From Clostridium puniceum (lineage in GTDB: Bacteria; Bacillota; Clostridia; Clostridiales; Clostridiaceae): a stretch of 43,544 bases of DNA. How positions within the stretch are numbered: position 1 is the stretch's first letter; the number at the start of each line of letters is the position of its first letter. Shown here one piece after another: positions 18,681 through 26,806 of this stretch. Below the pieces are notes generated by a model. That model searched no databases, was not told the origin of the DNA, and saw nothing but the letters and a program-made list of their open reading frames with translations. The position numbers and the translations under genes are program-made. The stretch spans positions 1 through 43,544 of the forward strand of contig NZ_LZZM01000192.1 of NCBI RefSeq assembly GCF_002006345.1, written 5' to 3'.

Positions 18681-19475
18681 ATGAATTTACAGGTTATAGC
18701 AGAAAAAATTAATTTATTAGCAGAATTTTGTGGAAAAAGGGATATGAAAGAATTATCAAAGGAAGAGTTGAGAAAAAATTATAATATATCAAATGTTGAT
18801 GTCTTAATACTGTTTGGAGGAAGTATATTAGAAGGCTGTAATGTAGCTGGAAAGGCGATGTTAAATGGTGTAGCTAAAAAGCTTATGCTTGTTGGAGGAG
18901 AAGGACATACTACTGAGAGCTTAAGAAAAAGAATAAAAGAAAAATGTCCTAAAATTCAAACAAAAAATAAGATGGAAGCAGATATTATGAGAGAATATAT
19001 AGAATTAAAATATAATATTAGAGATTATTATATAGAAAGAAATTCTACTAATTGTGGTAATAATGTTACATATGCACTTAATTTATTACAAGAAAATAAT
19101 GTTAAAGCTGAAAATATCATTATTATTCAAGATGCAACTATGCAGTATAGAATGGAAGCAGGATTTAGAAAATATGATTCCAATATTAATATAATAAACT
19201 ATGCATCATATAAGACTAAAGTTATAGTTCAAGAAGATAAGTTAACATTTGAGAAAAATAATATATTAGGATTGTGGGATATTGACAGATATATTTCACT
19301 ACTTATGGGTGAAATACCACGATTATATGATAATGAAAGTGGATATGGGCCAAATGGAGCAGAATATATTGCTCACGTTGATGTTCCAGAGAAAGTATTA
19401 GATGCTTTTGAGTACTTAAAAGGTGAGTATGCTGGTATTGTTAGAGTTGCAAATCCACTATATTCATCAAAGTAG
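18681..19475 (+). CDS. YdcF-like protein (DUF218 family)
   Basis: A 264-residue soluble protein of the DUF218/YdcF family. The core is seen in VDVLILFGGSILEG (about residue 39), KLMLVGGEGHTTESL, MEADIMREYI, an ERNSTNCGNNVTYALNLL segment and IIIIQDATMQYRM. It has no signal peptide, unlike the membrane-anchored SanA-type members. E. coli YdcF binds S-adenosylmethionine in vitro, but the cellular role of the family is not established. RBS GAAGGGTG precedes the ATG. It follows the beta-glucosidase genes and may have a role in sugar metabolism here, but the context is broken by the pseudogene upstream. Confidence 0.8.
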   Translation: MNLQVIAEKINLLAEFCGKRDMKELSKEELRKNYNISNVDVLILFGGSILEGCNVAGKAMLNGVAKKLMLVGGEGHTTESLRKRIKEKCPKIQTKNKMEADIMREYIELKYNIRDYYIERNSTNCGNNVTYALNLLQENNVKAENIIIIQDATMQYRMEAGFRKYDSNINIINYASYKTKVIVQEDKLTFEKNNILGLWDIDRYISLLMGEIPRLYDNESGYGPNGAEYIAHVDVPEKVLDAFEYLKGEYAGIVRVANPLYSSK

Positions 19476-19899
19476 TGTAACAATATTATTTATGATTTTA
19501 AAATAAATATAATATTTAAGAGTTCATTTAAGAATAAGAAAATATAGATTGAATGTTATATTAAAATAAATATTACAAGTAAAAATACAAAGGTTGTGTG
19601 TTGCCAATGTGAACTGCCCCTGTCAAGTAGACAGAGGGCAGTTAATTTTTGCGGGTTTATTTTAGTTTGCATAGAGTTATAGAAAGATTTTATATCTATA
19701 ATCTTATAAGATAATATAATTTTATAAGCAAATATTTTAAAGAATTTAGCATCTTTTATTTAATAGACTAACAAGCCTTAATTGTTTATATAATGATGAT
19801 GAACGTTTGTTGTACTAAGAATATTGTGGTACTTACATAGTTATAATTGTAATTTTAGATGGTATTAACATTAAAGTAGATCTTTTTGAAAAAAATGTA
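19476..19899. other. Intergenic region with terminator-like hairpin
   Basis: No gene is seen. At 19612-19643 a hairpin pairs AACTGCCCCTGTC with GACAGAGGGCAGTT (one bulged base, loop AAGTA), followed by AATTTTTG. It would terminate the YdcF transcript. The AACTGCCCC...GTAGACAG sequence also resembles the ends of IS3-family elements, so it may be the footprint of one. The rest is AT-rich without clear signals. Confidence 0.5.
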
Positions 19900-19944
19900 T
19901 TGATTTATTTTTCAAAGTAATATACTATACATGTATAGTGTATT
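19900..19944 (+). promoter_or_regulatory. Promoter with 26-bp palindromic operator over the -10
   Basis: A -35 TTGATT (19900-19905) and -10 TACTAT (19923-19928) are 17 bp apart. A near-perfect palindrome covers 19919-19944: AATATACTAT, central ACATGT, ATAGTGTATT, with a single mismatch between the halves. It buries the -10 box, so a bound protein would block RNA polymerase. The size and symmetry fit a TetR-family dimer, and a TetR gene lies at 21595-22248. RBS AAGGAG precedes the ATG at 19976. Confidence 0.65.
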
Positions 19945-19975
19945 ATAGAATTCTATTTTAAGGAGTGCAAAAATA

Positions 19976-20713
19976 ATGATCAATGAAATTATAAATTCAT
20001 ACACAAACAACACAAATCTAATAATCATATCAGCATTTACATTTTTTATTGGCTATGTGGAATATATTTATAGTTTTAGGTTAGTTATTAAAGAAAAGAG
20101 TGCACCTTATCCAGTTTGGATGCACACATTTTATCTAGCCCATGATTTCACAGCATCAATTGTATTCTTTATGTTAGCAAAGAATAATAATTGGTTTTGG
20201 TTCTTTATAACCGCATCTGTAGCTTTACTTATTTGGAATTGTTTTGAACTTTTTAATTTGTATATGGCTGTTAAAGTTGAAAGACAGGAAATATGGGGAA
20301 AGTTATATGATTCTCCAGTTACAGTAAGACAGGCTATATTAAGAATTATTGGTCAAGTGGCTTTAATGGCTGTAGTAGTGAATTTATTCAGAGTATTCAT
20401 GAATGATGAAGTTATGTTTAAGTGGTTTGCATTTACAAATATTCTTATAGCAGTTGCACCAGGATATTTGTGGAATGAACGAAAAAGCCGTAAGGGAAGT
20501 TCTATTGGACTTGCAATTGTAATATTTATTGGTACAGTTAACACATTTTTGCCACCAGGCTATGGTATGTGGACTACAGCTGCAAAATACTTTGACCAGC
20601 CATGGTTCTATATTACAGGTGTGGTTGTATCTGCCTATGCACTTAGAAATGTGCTAATGCTTTTGAAATTTCCAGTAAAAGAGAAAGATAATGAAAAAAG
20701 AGTAATTTGGTAA
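19976..20713 (+). CDS. Multi-span membrane protein of unknown function, first of a paralogous pair
   Basis: A 245-residue protein with about seven hydrophobic segments and no signal peptide. I do not recognise the family. Motifs shared with the next gene are: H-x4-(Y/W)-x2-(A/G)-HD in WMHTFYLAHDF; (F/I)E-LF-LYMAVK-ER-EIWGK near residue 95; L-ERKSR-GSSI near 170; PPGYGMWTTAAKYFDQPWFY near 195; and a C-terminal LLKFP. The shared His-Asp pair and the conserved PPG-GMWTT loop look like functional residues, as in a membrane enzyme or a transporter. It is transcribed from a palindrome-controlled promoter and followed 50 bp later by its paralogue. Confidence 0.7.
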   Translation: MINEIINSYTNNTNLIIISAFTFFIGYVEYIYSFRLVIKEKSAPYPVWMHTFYLAHDFTASIVFFMLAKNNNWFWFFITASVALLIWNCFELFNLYMAVKVERQEIWGKLYDSPVTVRQAILRIIGQVALMAVVVNLFRVFMNDEVMFKWFAFTNILIAVAPGYLWNERKSRKGSSIGLAIVIFIGTVNTFLPPGYGMWTTAAKYFDQPWFYITGVVVSAYALRNVLMLLKFPVKEKDNEKRVIW

Positions 20714-20763
20714 TTACCTTATATTAATTAAATATGATTGAATAATTAAATGGAGGGAATGTA

Positions 20764-21510
20764 ATGTATACAATTGAACAAGTTATGAGTGTTGTAAATA
20801 AAGATCCTTGGGCGTTTGCAATTCTTGCATTTTTAGTTTACGGTTTCGGTTTTGCTCAATATTTCACTAGTATGGCTTTAGTAATTCGTGAAAAAAAAGC
20901 ACCTTTTTATTTTTGGCAGCATGCGTGGTATTTTGGACATGATTTAACATTTGTTACACTGTTTGGAATGTGGTTCTATACAATAGACTTTTGGATTTTT
21001 AAAGTCTTATGGGCTGGATGCGTTGTATTTGTTTTTATTGAAATATTTAGTCTTTACATGGCAGTAAAATATGAGCGTAATGAAATTTGGGGCAAATATA
21101 ATACTGATGGAAAAATCAGTGAAAAATCAGCTTGGATTAGAGGTATAATTGGGTACATCCTTGGTTTTGTACTATTTTACACAATTCGTCTTGCTATAGG
21201 CGATATTATGTGTCTTGGACTTATGATGTCAACTAATGTTACTGTAGCTTTAGCACCTCAATTCCTCACAGAAGAGCGTAAAAGCAGGGCAGGTGGATCA
21301 ATTATCTTAGCGTTATTTATTATTGGCGGGACTATTTTTACTTTCTCACCTCCTGGTATAGGTATGTGGACTACTGTAGCTCCAGTGTTTAATCAACCAT
21401 GGTATTACACATTGGGCATTGTCTCATTAATATGTTCTATTAGGTATTTGATAGTTTTATTAAAATTTCCGAAAAAACAACCTGTAGGAAGTAAAAGACC
21501 TATTTTATAA
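20764..21510 (+). CDS. Multi-span membrane protein of unknown function, second of a paralogous pair
   Basis: A 248-residue paralogue of the preceding gene with the same layout of about seven membrane segments. Matching motifs are WQHAWYFGHDLTF, EIFSLYMAVKYERNEIWGK, LTEERKSRAGGS, SPPGIGMWTTVAPVFNQPWY and LLKFPKKQ. RBS TGGAGGG precedes the ATG. Co-transcription and divergence of the two suggest a heteromeric complex or two enzymes on related substrates. Transcription from this gene meets the TetR gene tail to tail. I found no family name I would defend. Confidence 0.7.
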   Translation: MYTIEQVMSVVNKDPWAFAILAFLVYGFGFAQYFTSMALVIREKKAPFYFWQHAWYFGHDLTFVTLFGMWFYTIDFWIFKVLWAGCVVFVFIEIFSLYMAVKYERNEIWGKYNTDGKISEKSAWIRGIIGYILGFVLFYTIRLAIGDIMCLGLMMSTNVTVALAPQFLTEERKSRAGGSIILALFIIGGTIFTFSPPGIGMWTTVAPVFNQPWYYTLGIVSLICSIRYLIVLLKFPKKQPVGSKRPIL

Positions 21511-21535
21511 ATAAACATTTATTTTAATTTAAAAA

Positions 21536-21567
21536 TGCCACTTGAAAGAATTATCTTCCAAGTGGCA
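21536..21567 (-). terminator. Hairpin terminator between convergent genes
   Basis: TGCCACTTGAAAGA (21536-21549), loop ATTA, TCTTCCAAGTGGCA (21554-21567) forms a 14-bp stem with one mismatch. On the minus strand the stem is followed by TTTTT, so it mainly ends the TetR transcript; on the plus strand the tail is weaker. Confidence 0.75.
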
Positions 21568-21594
21568 AATATTATATTAATTTAATTCCATGAT

Positions 21595-22248
21595 TCATTT
21601 TAATAGTGCTGTCTTTAAATAAGAATTCGCTTCGCATAAAGTTTCTTCGCTTAATGCATAACTGGATAAAAGCTCGCCAGATACATTCTTTTCATAACCC
21701 ATAGAAGTTAAAAAGCTAATCATGATTTTTTTTAGTAAATGAGGCACATTAAGTGACTGTCCTTTACTTATGTATCTGTATATAAGCTCATATGCACCTC
21801 CCATAATCATAACTATATCATCTGATAGTTCTTTATTAAGTTCAACGGACATATTAAAAAATGAAAATACCCAATTTTCATTAAAAAATACAATTTCTTT
21901 AGTGATTGCCCTGCTTGAAACTATATCAAGGGTAAGTGTCTTCATTTCATCATTCATAAGTAAAAAAGAAAAATGAATTTGGCCAATTATATATAAATTA
22001 ACAAAATTATTATCACTTTTTAGAGATTTTTCTATGATATGTTGTTCAGAAAACGATAAAAGTTTATTAAGAAAGTCAACAATTAAAAGTTCTTTCTTAG
22101 GAAAGTAATATTGAATTAAAGTTCGCTCATTGGCGCTATTGTCAGCAATATCTTTATATGATGTTTTATTATATCCTTTATTTAAAAAGAGGTTAAATGC
22201 TGTTTTGGCTATTAAGTCTCTATTTTGTGTGTTTTTAGGTCTGCCCAA
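21595..22248 (-). CDS. TetR-family transcriptional regulator
   Basis: A 217-residue regulator. The N-terminal helix-turn-helix reads GRPKNTQNRDLIAKTAFNLF, then NKTSYKDIADNSANERTLIQYYFPKKELL, the standard TetR layout. The C-terminal ligand and dimer domain has no recognisable similarity. The start is placed at a TTG at 22248 because GGAGG (22257-22261) lies 8 nt upstream; an ATG at 22263 would overlap that RBS. On the minus strand an extended -10 TGCTATAAT lies near 22286-22294. It is convergent with the two unknown membrane proteins, whose promoter carries a 26-bp palindrome, and is the best candidate to bind it. Confidence 0.85.
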   Translation of the reverse strand: MGRPKNTQNRDLIAKTAFNLFLNKGYNKTSYKDIADNSANERTLIQYYFPKKELLIVDFLNKLLSFSEQHIIEKSLKSDNNFVNLYIIGQIHFSFLLMNDEMKTLTLDIVSSRAITKEIVFFNENWVFSFFNMSVELNKELSDDIVMIMGGAYELIYRYISKGQSLNVPHLLKKIMISFLTSMGYEKNVSGELLSSYALSEETLCEANSYLKTALLK

Positions 22249-22424
22249 AGTAAAAACCTCCAAATCTTAATAAGTCTTTATGAATATTATAGCATATATT
22301 ACAAATTTTTTGAGTTGTTTGATTTCTTAAAATTTACGTTAAAATCGTTACAGTGTAATATATCATTCGCTAAACTAACTTAAATCAGATTTCTTATTAA
22401 TGCAAGAGAATTTGATTTTTCATG

Positions 22425-23372
22425 TTACCAGATATGTAAGATATGTTGTATAAGAAGACTTACTAATGTAATACTTGGCCAGCAGCAAAGTTCCATAATA
22501 ATTGGCTTTCCACCAGTTTTAATAAGTTTAACAATATGAGTATTTAAACCAATTGCTCCCATGGCCATTGTAATAAAGAATTTACCTGCTTCAGTTAGAG
22601 GTTTGGTAACACTCGCATCTATGTTAAATACTGTGCTTATAACAGCAGCTAACAAAAAGAATAAAGTGAACCATGAAAATATTTTTGATAAGTTAAGTGT
22701 AGTTGATGAATGTTTTTTAGAACGATATAAAGCAAGTACCAATGTAATTGGAATTATAGCAAGAGTTCGTGTAAGCTTAACAATTGTAGTATAATTTAGT
22801 GCTACATCACTTCCGTGAGTACTAGCCTATGTTTGTCCAGCAGCAACTACTGAAGAGGTATCGTTTATAGCTGTTCCTGCCCACATTCCAAAGCCTATAT
22901 CATTAAAGCCTAATAGATTACCCAAGATTGGAAATAAAAATGCAGCAATTACGTTAAATAAGAAAATAACAGAGATTGATTTTGCAATATCCTCATCATT
23001 AGCATCGATGACTGATGCAGTGGCAGCATCTGCTGATCCATCGCATATAGAAGATCCTATACCAACTAATATTGATACATTTGAAGGAATTTTCATTAAT
23101 TTAATTAATAAATATGAAACGATTAGTGAAGTTGAAATTGTTGAAACTATAATTAATAATGATTCACTTCCTACTTTGAATATTTGGAAAAAGTTCATTT
23201 CAAAGCCAAGTAAAATGATTGCATACTCTAATATTTTTTTTGATGTAAATTTAATTCCAGCATCAAAAGAATTATTACGCGGAAAAAGTGTAATTACTAA
23301 ATCTAATAAAATACCAAATACTGACCCCCCCTATAATTGAAAAATTTTCTCCAAGAAAATAAAATGCAATCC
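22425..23372 (-). pseudogene. Decayed YeiH/UPF0324-family putative sulfate exporter
   Basis: The minus strand reads nearly the whole of a YeiH-type ten-span membrane protein, including the hallmark GTAINDTSSVVAAGQT and the C-terminal GGKPIIMELCCW...LLIQHILHIW. There are three lesions. A TAG at 22827-22829 splits the hallmark segment, where the family has an aromatic codon. A run of seven C on the plus strand (23325-23331) shifts the frame by one base in the N-terminal IIGGSVFGILL segment. The extreme N-terminus is missing: in-frame sequence ends near 23372, where it runs into the duplicated iron-promoter block. Members of this family are predicted, not proven, exporters. Confidence 0.82.
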
Positions 23373-23395
23373 ATTTTAATTAAGTTATACTCCAT
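23368..23395 (+). promoter_or_regulatory. Direct repeats, candidate AraC activator site (module 1)
   Basis: AATCCAT (23368-23374) and ACTCCAT (23389-23395) begin exactly 21 bp apart, two helical turns, and are followed by AATAAAGAGAAG. The second repeat ends 94 bp before the -35 of the promoter at 23490. The same arrangement is present at 25614-25640. The AraC regulator between the two receptor genes is the likely ligand-dependent binder. Confidence 0.45.
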
Positions 23396-23489
23396 AATAA
23401 AGAGAAGAATTTTCACTTAACTATTATAAGACAATAAATATCCCTTATTTTAAGAAAAAGTAACTTTGGGGAAGGAGCTTCCTTGCCAA

Positions 23490-23541
23490 TTGACAGAGGA
23501 AAATATAAATGCTACGCTTTTAAAAGTTAGACTAGTCTTAC
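23490..23541 (+). promoter_or_regulatory. Promoter and DtxR-type operator, iron module 1
   Basis: -35 TTGACA (23490-23495), 17 bp, -10 TACGCT (23513-23518). Seven bases later the palindrome GTTAGACTAGTCTTAC (23526-23541, one mismatched position pair) covers the predicted start site. It resembles the TTAGG-TTAG-CTAA-type operators of DtxR/IdeR/SirR metalloregulators. A copy with identical sequence and spacing lies at 25772-25787. Confidence 0.75.
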
Positions 23542-23611
23542 ATTTTTGTATAGCTCAAGCACAGGTGCTATTCAGATTAAAAATAAGATATTTATAAGGG
23601 AGAGATATAAA

Positions 23612-24514
23612 ATGAAAAAATTATTGTCATTATTTTGTACAATATTTATGACTACTTTAATTTTAGCTGGCTGTTCTTCAGCTAAGGATACTACTAAAGA
23701 AGAGGATGTTCGTACTGTAAGTACTGTAAGAGGAGAGGTGGAGGTTCCGGCTAATCCTAAAAGAGTTCTTATGAGTTATGGAATTGGTGATATTTTAGCT
23801 TTAGGAGTTAAACCAGTAGCTACCTATGATGCAAAAGGTAGGGCTTATGAAAAAGAGGTAGAGGATTTACCAGTTTGGGAAAAGTATGAACCAGAAGAGC
23901 TAATGCAATATAATCCAGATCTAATCATTACTGTAAGTGAAGAAAATATTAATGAACTTTCTAAGATTGCTCCTACAGTGTATATTCCTTTTACTACTAT
24001 TAGTATGGAGGAGAGATTAACATTTTTAGGTGAGGTTTTAAATAAACAGGAAGAGGCAAAAAAGCTATTGTCTGATTTTAAAGAAAAAGTAGACAATTCA
24101 AAGAAAGAATTGGATTCTAAAGGAATAAGGGTCAAGACAATTAGTATTTTTGAAGGCAAATTAAAAACTGGAATTTGGACATATGGCGATAAATGGGGAC
24201 GTGGAGGCGACTTAATTTATAGCCAATTAGGATTTAAAGCACCAGATGTTATACAAAATGAAATTATTGGTAAAGATCAACATAGACAGATTTCCTTTGA
24301 AAAGATTAATGATTATGCTGGAGATTATATAATGTTTAGTGGAGTAGGAAATGAGAATCTTGAGGAATTGGCTGATAATTCGATTTGGCAGTCACTTCCA
24401 GCAGTTAAAGAAGGACATGTTATACCAATTGATTTTAATTTATTTTATGATATAGATATTTATTCATCTAATGTACAATTAGACTATCTTATGGATAAAT
24501 TACTAGAGAGTTAG
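23612..24514 (+). CDS. Iron-siderophore ABC transporter substrate-binding lipoprotein (first copy)
   Basis: A 300-residue lipoprotein. The signal peptide ends at the lipobox LAGC with C21, so it is anchored outside the membrane. The rest is a periplasmic-binding-protein fold of the FhuD/FepB/FeuA group: VRTVSTVRGEVEVPANPKRV, then MQYNPDLIIT near residue 92 and a C-terminal SIWQSLPAVKEGHVIPID. It should capture a ferric siderophore or haem-like complex for the FecCD permease genes downstream. The ATG at 23612 with GGGAGAG upstream is chosen over an earlier in-frame ATG. The leader and signal peptide are near-identical to the second receptor, so it arose by duplication. It is separated from its permeases by the AraC gene. 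Confidence 0.9.
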   Translation: MKKLLSLFCTIFMTTLILAGCSSAKDTTKEEDVRTVSTVRGEVEVPANPKRVLMSYGIGDILALGVKPVATYDAKGRAYEKEVEDLPVWEKYEPEELMQYNPDLIITVSEENINELSKIAPTVYIPFTTISMEERLTFLGEVLNKQEEAKKLLSDFKEKVDNSKKELDSKGIRVKTISIFEGKLKTGIWTYGDKWGRGGDLIYSQLGFKAPDVIQNEIIGKDQHRQISFEKINDYAGDYIMFSGVGNENLEELADNSIWQSLPAVKEGHVIPIDFNLFYDIDIYSSNVQLDYLMDKLLES

Positions 24515-24519
24515 TAAGA

Positions 24520-24562
24520 AATTTAAGATACTTATGTCAGGTAAGTATCTTAAATTTTTTTT
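24520..24562. terminator. Bidirectional terminator between receptor 1 and araC-type gene
   Basis: AATTTAAGATACTTA (24520-24534), loop TGTCAGG, TAAGTATCTTAAATT (24542-24556) gives a perfect 15-bp stem followed by a T-rich run (TTTTTTT). It ends the first receptor transcript and, from the other side, the AraC transcript. Confidence 0.85.
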
Positions 24563-24564
24563 AT

Positions 24565-25533
24565 TTATAGGTTGAAAGATTTTCTAAAATCACTAGGAGT
24601 AATTCCATGTATGTCTTTAAAGGCAGCAGCAAATTTTGCTGGATTTTTATAACCGCATAGTTCAGATATGTTACGAATACTTAAATGGTCAGCAGATAAG
24701 AACTGCATGGCTTTTTTCATGGTTTCTATGCGAATATATTTATAAAGGGGAATTCCATAGTGGTTTTTAAAAGATTCACGAAGCTTGCTTTCGCTCATTC
24801 CAGCTATTCTGCATAGTTCAATTGTAGCTGGAGGATTTAAAATATCCTCATCAATTTTACTTTTGACTTGATAAATCTTTTGCTCATTTTCCCAAGTAAC
24901 GTAGTGACGGCGGCTACTTCTTCTTTTAGGTATATCAGGGAAATTTCTAGTTATTGCAGATAATAGATGCAAGGTCATACCCTCAAAAGCAAGTAAAGGC
25001 ATGTCTGTATTTCGTATAGCCCATCTAATTTGTTCCAAAATAAGCATTATATCAGGAGTATTGTAATGTTGTGTTTTCCAAAGCTTCGCATGCTCAACAC
25101 TGATTTTAGGCGCATTGGTGCTATCTTTGAGAAAAGGTTTTATAAAGTCATCAAAAATTAAAACACTGGTAAAACAATAATGTACGTCTTTAGAGAAAGT
25201 AAAGGTAAATTGTTTTTGAGGATTAATAATTAGATGAGTGATAGGGGATAAAGCTTGTCTCTTCTTTCCTTGTTGTGAATAGACTATTTCTCCGCAGTCA
25301 ATACAAAAAAGCATCATAAAGGGCTTGCTAGAATTTATTGTATGTACTATCTGTTCACTTGGAGTAAGCCAAGCACTTGAAACAAATAATCCTTTAGCAG
25401 GATTTACTTCTGCAATCCATCCATTTGACCAATGAGGTGGAAAATCATAAATTTGCCCTTGCCCATAGTGTCTTTTAGTAAGATTATATTTATCTGCTAA
25501 AGCATTCCAAGAAGAATCTTTATATTCATCCAT
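24565..25533 (-). CDS. AraC-family regulator, PchR/YbtA-like
   Basis: A 322-residue regulator. The C-terminal third (about 218-320) is the double helix-turn-helix of the AraC family: IELCRIAGMSESKLRESFKN, YGIPLYKYIRIETMKKAMQF, IRNISELCGYKNPAKFAAAF, then a GITPSDFRKSF end. The GMSESKLR-xF-x-YG-LY pattern is that of PchR/YbtA-type siderophore-responsive activators. The N-terminal part (1-200) is a cupin-like ligand domain with no strong motif. The start at 25533 has AGAGAGGTAG upstream. It is divergent from the second receptor and convergent with the first. It probably activates uptake when the cognate siderophore is present. Confidence 0.88.
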   Translation of the reverse strand: MDEYKDSSWNALADKYNLTKRHYGQGQIYDFPPHWSNGWIAEVNPAKGLFVSSAWLTPSEQIVHTINSSKPFMMLFCIDCGEIVYSQQGKKRQALSPITHLIINPQKQFTFTFSKDVHYCFTSVLIFDDFIKPFLKDSTNAPKISVEHAKLWKTQHYNTPDIMLILEQIRWAIRNTDMPLLAFEGMTLHLLSAITRNFPDIPKRRSSRRHYVTWENEQKIYQVKSKIDEDILNPPATIELCRIAGMSESKLRESFKNHYGIPLYKYIRIETMKKAMQFLSADHLSIRNISELCGYKNPAKFAAAFKDIHGITPSDFRKSFNL

Positions 25534-25613
25534 AAAACTTTCTACCTCTCTTTTAGTTGATTTAAAGTAATAAAATTATAGCATTATTTGAGAAAGATTT
25601 TCAATAAAAATAT

Positions 25614-25640
25614 AATCCATTTTATTTAAATTACAATCCG
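25614..25640 (+). promoter_or_regulatory. Direct repeats, candidate AraC activator site (module 2)
   Basis: AATCCAT (25614-25620) and AATCCG (25635-25640) begin 21 bp apart, followed by TAACGAAGAGAAG. The -35 of the second iron promoter begins at 25736, the same distance as in module 1. The site lies between the divergent AraC gene and the receptor gene, so it could serve both. Confidence 0.45.
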
Positions 25641-25735
25641 TAACGAAGAGAAGCATTTTCAATTAGCTCTTACAAAACAATAAATCAACATAATTTTAAT
25701 AGAAAATGACTTCTTAAAATAAGATTCTTAAGCGA

Positions 25736-25787
25736 TTGACAGGAGAATTTATAAATGCTACGATTTTTAAAGTTAGACTAGTCTTAC
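25736..25787 (+). promoter_or_regulatory. Promoter and DtxR-type operator, iron module 2
   Basis: -35 TTGACA (25736-25741), 17 bp, -10 TACGAT (25759-25764). The palindrome GTTAGACTAGTCTTAC (25772-25787) begins 7 bp after the -10, exactly as in module 1, and covers the expected transcription start. A DtxR-type gene at 31464-31844 ends the same locus. Confidence 0.78.
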
Positions 25788-25851
25788 ATTTATAATGCAG
25801 GTGCTGGCGTTGTGGGACTAATATAAGATATTTATAAGGGAGAGATATAAA

Positions 25852-26781
25852 ATGAAAAAATTCTTGTCATTATTTTGTGCAATATTTATTGCTACATCAA
25901 TTTTATCTGGTTGCTCTTCATCTAAAAATGCAGAGAAAGAAGAAGCAACTGTTCGCACTGTAACTACTGTAAAAGGGGATATTAAAGTTCCTGATAAACC
26001 TAAGCGCGTGGTTGCAAACTGGTATGTTGGCGAGGTTATTACTTTAGGATTAGATCTTGTTGGATATAATGCTTGGGAACAAGAAACTATGCCTTTTTAT
26101 AATGAACTTAAGGCTACAACAAAAATAGAAAAGTGGGAGCAAGAAGAGGTTATGGCTTTAGAACCAGACCTTATAATTACATATGATGAGGCAGACTTTG
26201 ATAAATTCAGCAAAATAGCTCCAGTTATTGTTATTCCAGAATCTCAAAGTTCTATTGATAGAATAAAGTTCATTGGAGAAGCTACGGGACGTACTATTGA
26301 AGCAGAAGAAGCTGTTAAGAAATTTGAAGAAAAGCTTGATGCTGCGAAGAAAACTCTTAAAGGTGATACGTTTGCAGGAAAAACTTTCAGCATTATGGAA
26401 GATTGGGGTCCTTCTGGAGAATGGAGTGGTATATATTATGAGACAGGTTCTAGAGGTGGAACTTTAGTATATGACTATCTTGGACTTAAATATCCAGACA
26501 AGCTTAAAGAACTTATGGAGAAATCCGGAGAAGGTCGTGGGTCTATAAGTTATGAAGTGGCTCATGAGTATTTTGGAGACTATATATTATGGTTTAAGCA
26601 AGAAGGTAAAGAATCTGAGTATGCAAAAACAGATATTTGGAAGAGCATTCCTGCGGTTGCAGCAGGTAGAGTTGTAGAAATACCAGGAAATTACTTAGGT
26701 CTTTTCTATTATTCTGATATTACAAGTCTTACTGAACAACTTGACTATATGGTTAATGCAATAAATTCATTAGCTAAATAA
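25852..26781 (+). CDS. Iron-siderophore ABC transporter substrate-binding lipoprotein (second copy)
   Basis: A 309-residue lipoprotein with lipobox LSGC (C21). It is a paralogue of the receptor at 23612: near-identical signal peptide and leader, then KGDIKVPDKPKRV, ALEPDLIIT and a C-terminal DIWKSIPAVAAGRVVEIPG. The middle (WGPSGEWSGIYYETGSRGGT) differs more, which may reflect another ligand. RBS GGGAGAG precedes the ATG. It is followed after 25 bp by two FecCD permeases and an ATPase, so this receptor is the core partner of the transporter. Confidence 0.92.
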   Translation: MKKFLSLFCAIFIATSILSGCSSSKNAEKEEATVRTVTTVKGDIKVPDKPKRVVANWYVGEVITLGLDLVGYNAWEQETMPFYNELKATTKIEKWEQEEVMALEPDLIITYDEADFDKFSKIAPVIVIPESQSSIDRIKFIGEATGRTIEAEEAVKKFEEKLDAAKKTLKGDTFAGKTFSIMEDWGPSGEWSGIYYETGSRGGTLVYDYLGLKYPDKLKELMEKSGEGRGSISYEVAHEYFGDYILWFKQEGKESEYAKTDIWKSIPAVAAGRVVEIPGNYLGLFYYSDITSLTEQLDYMVNAINSLAK

Positions 26782-26806
26782 TTTTAATTAAGAAAGGAAA
26801 ATAAAT

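Noticed and set aside
23008..23340. 110-codon plus-strand frame opposite the YeiH-type remnant
   Set aside because: The minus strand carries clear YeiH family motifs; the plus-strand reading is low-complexity shadow.
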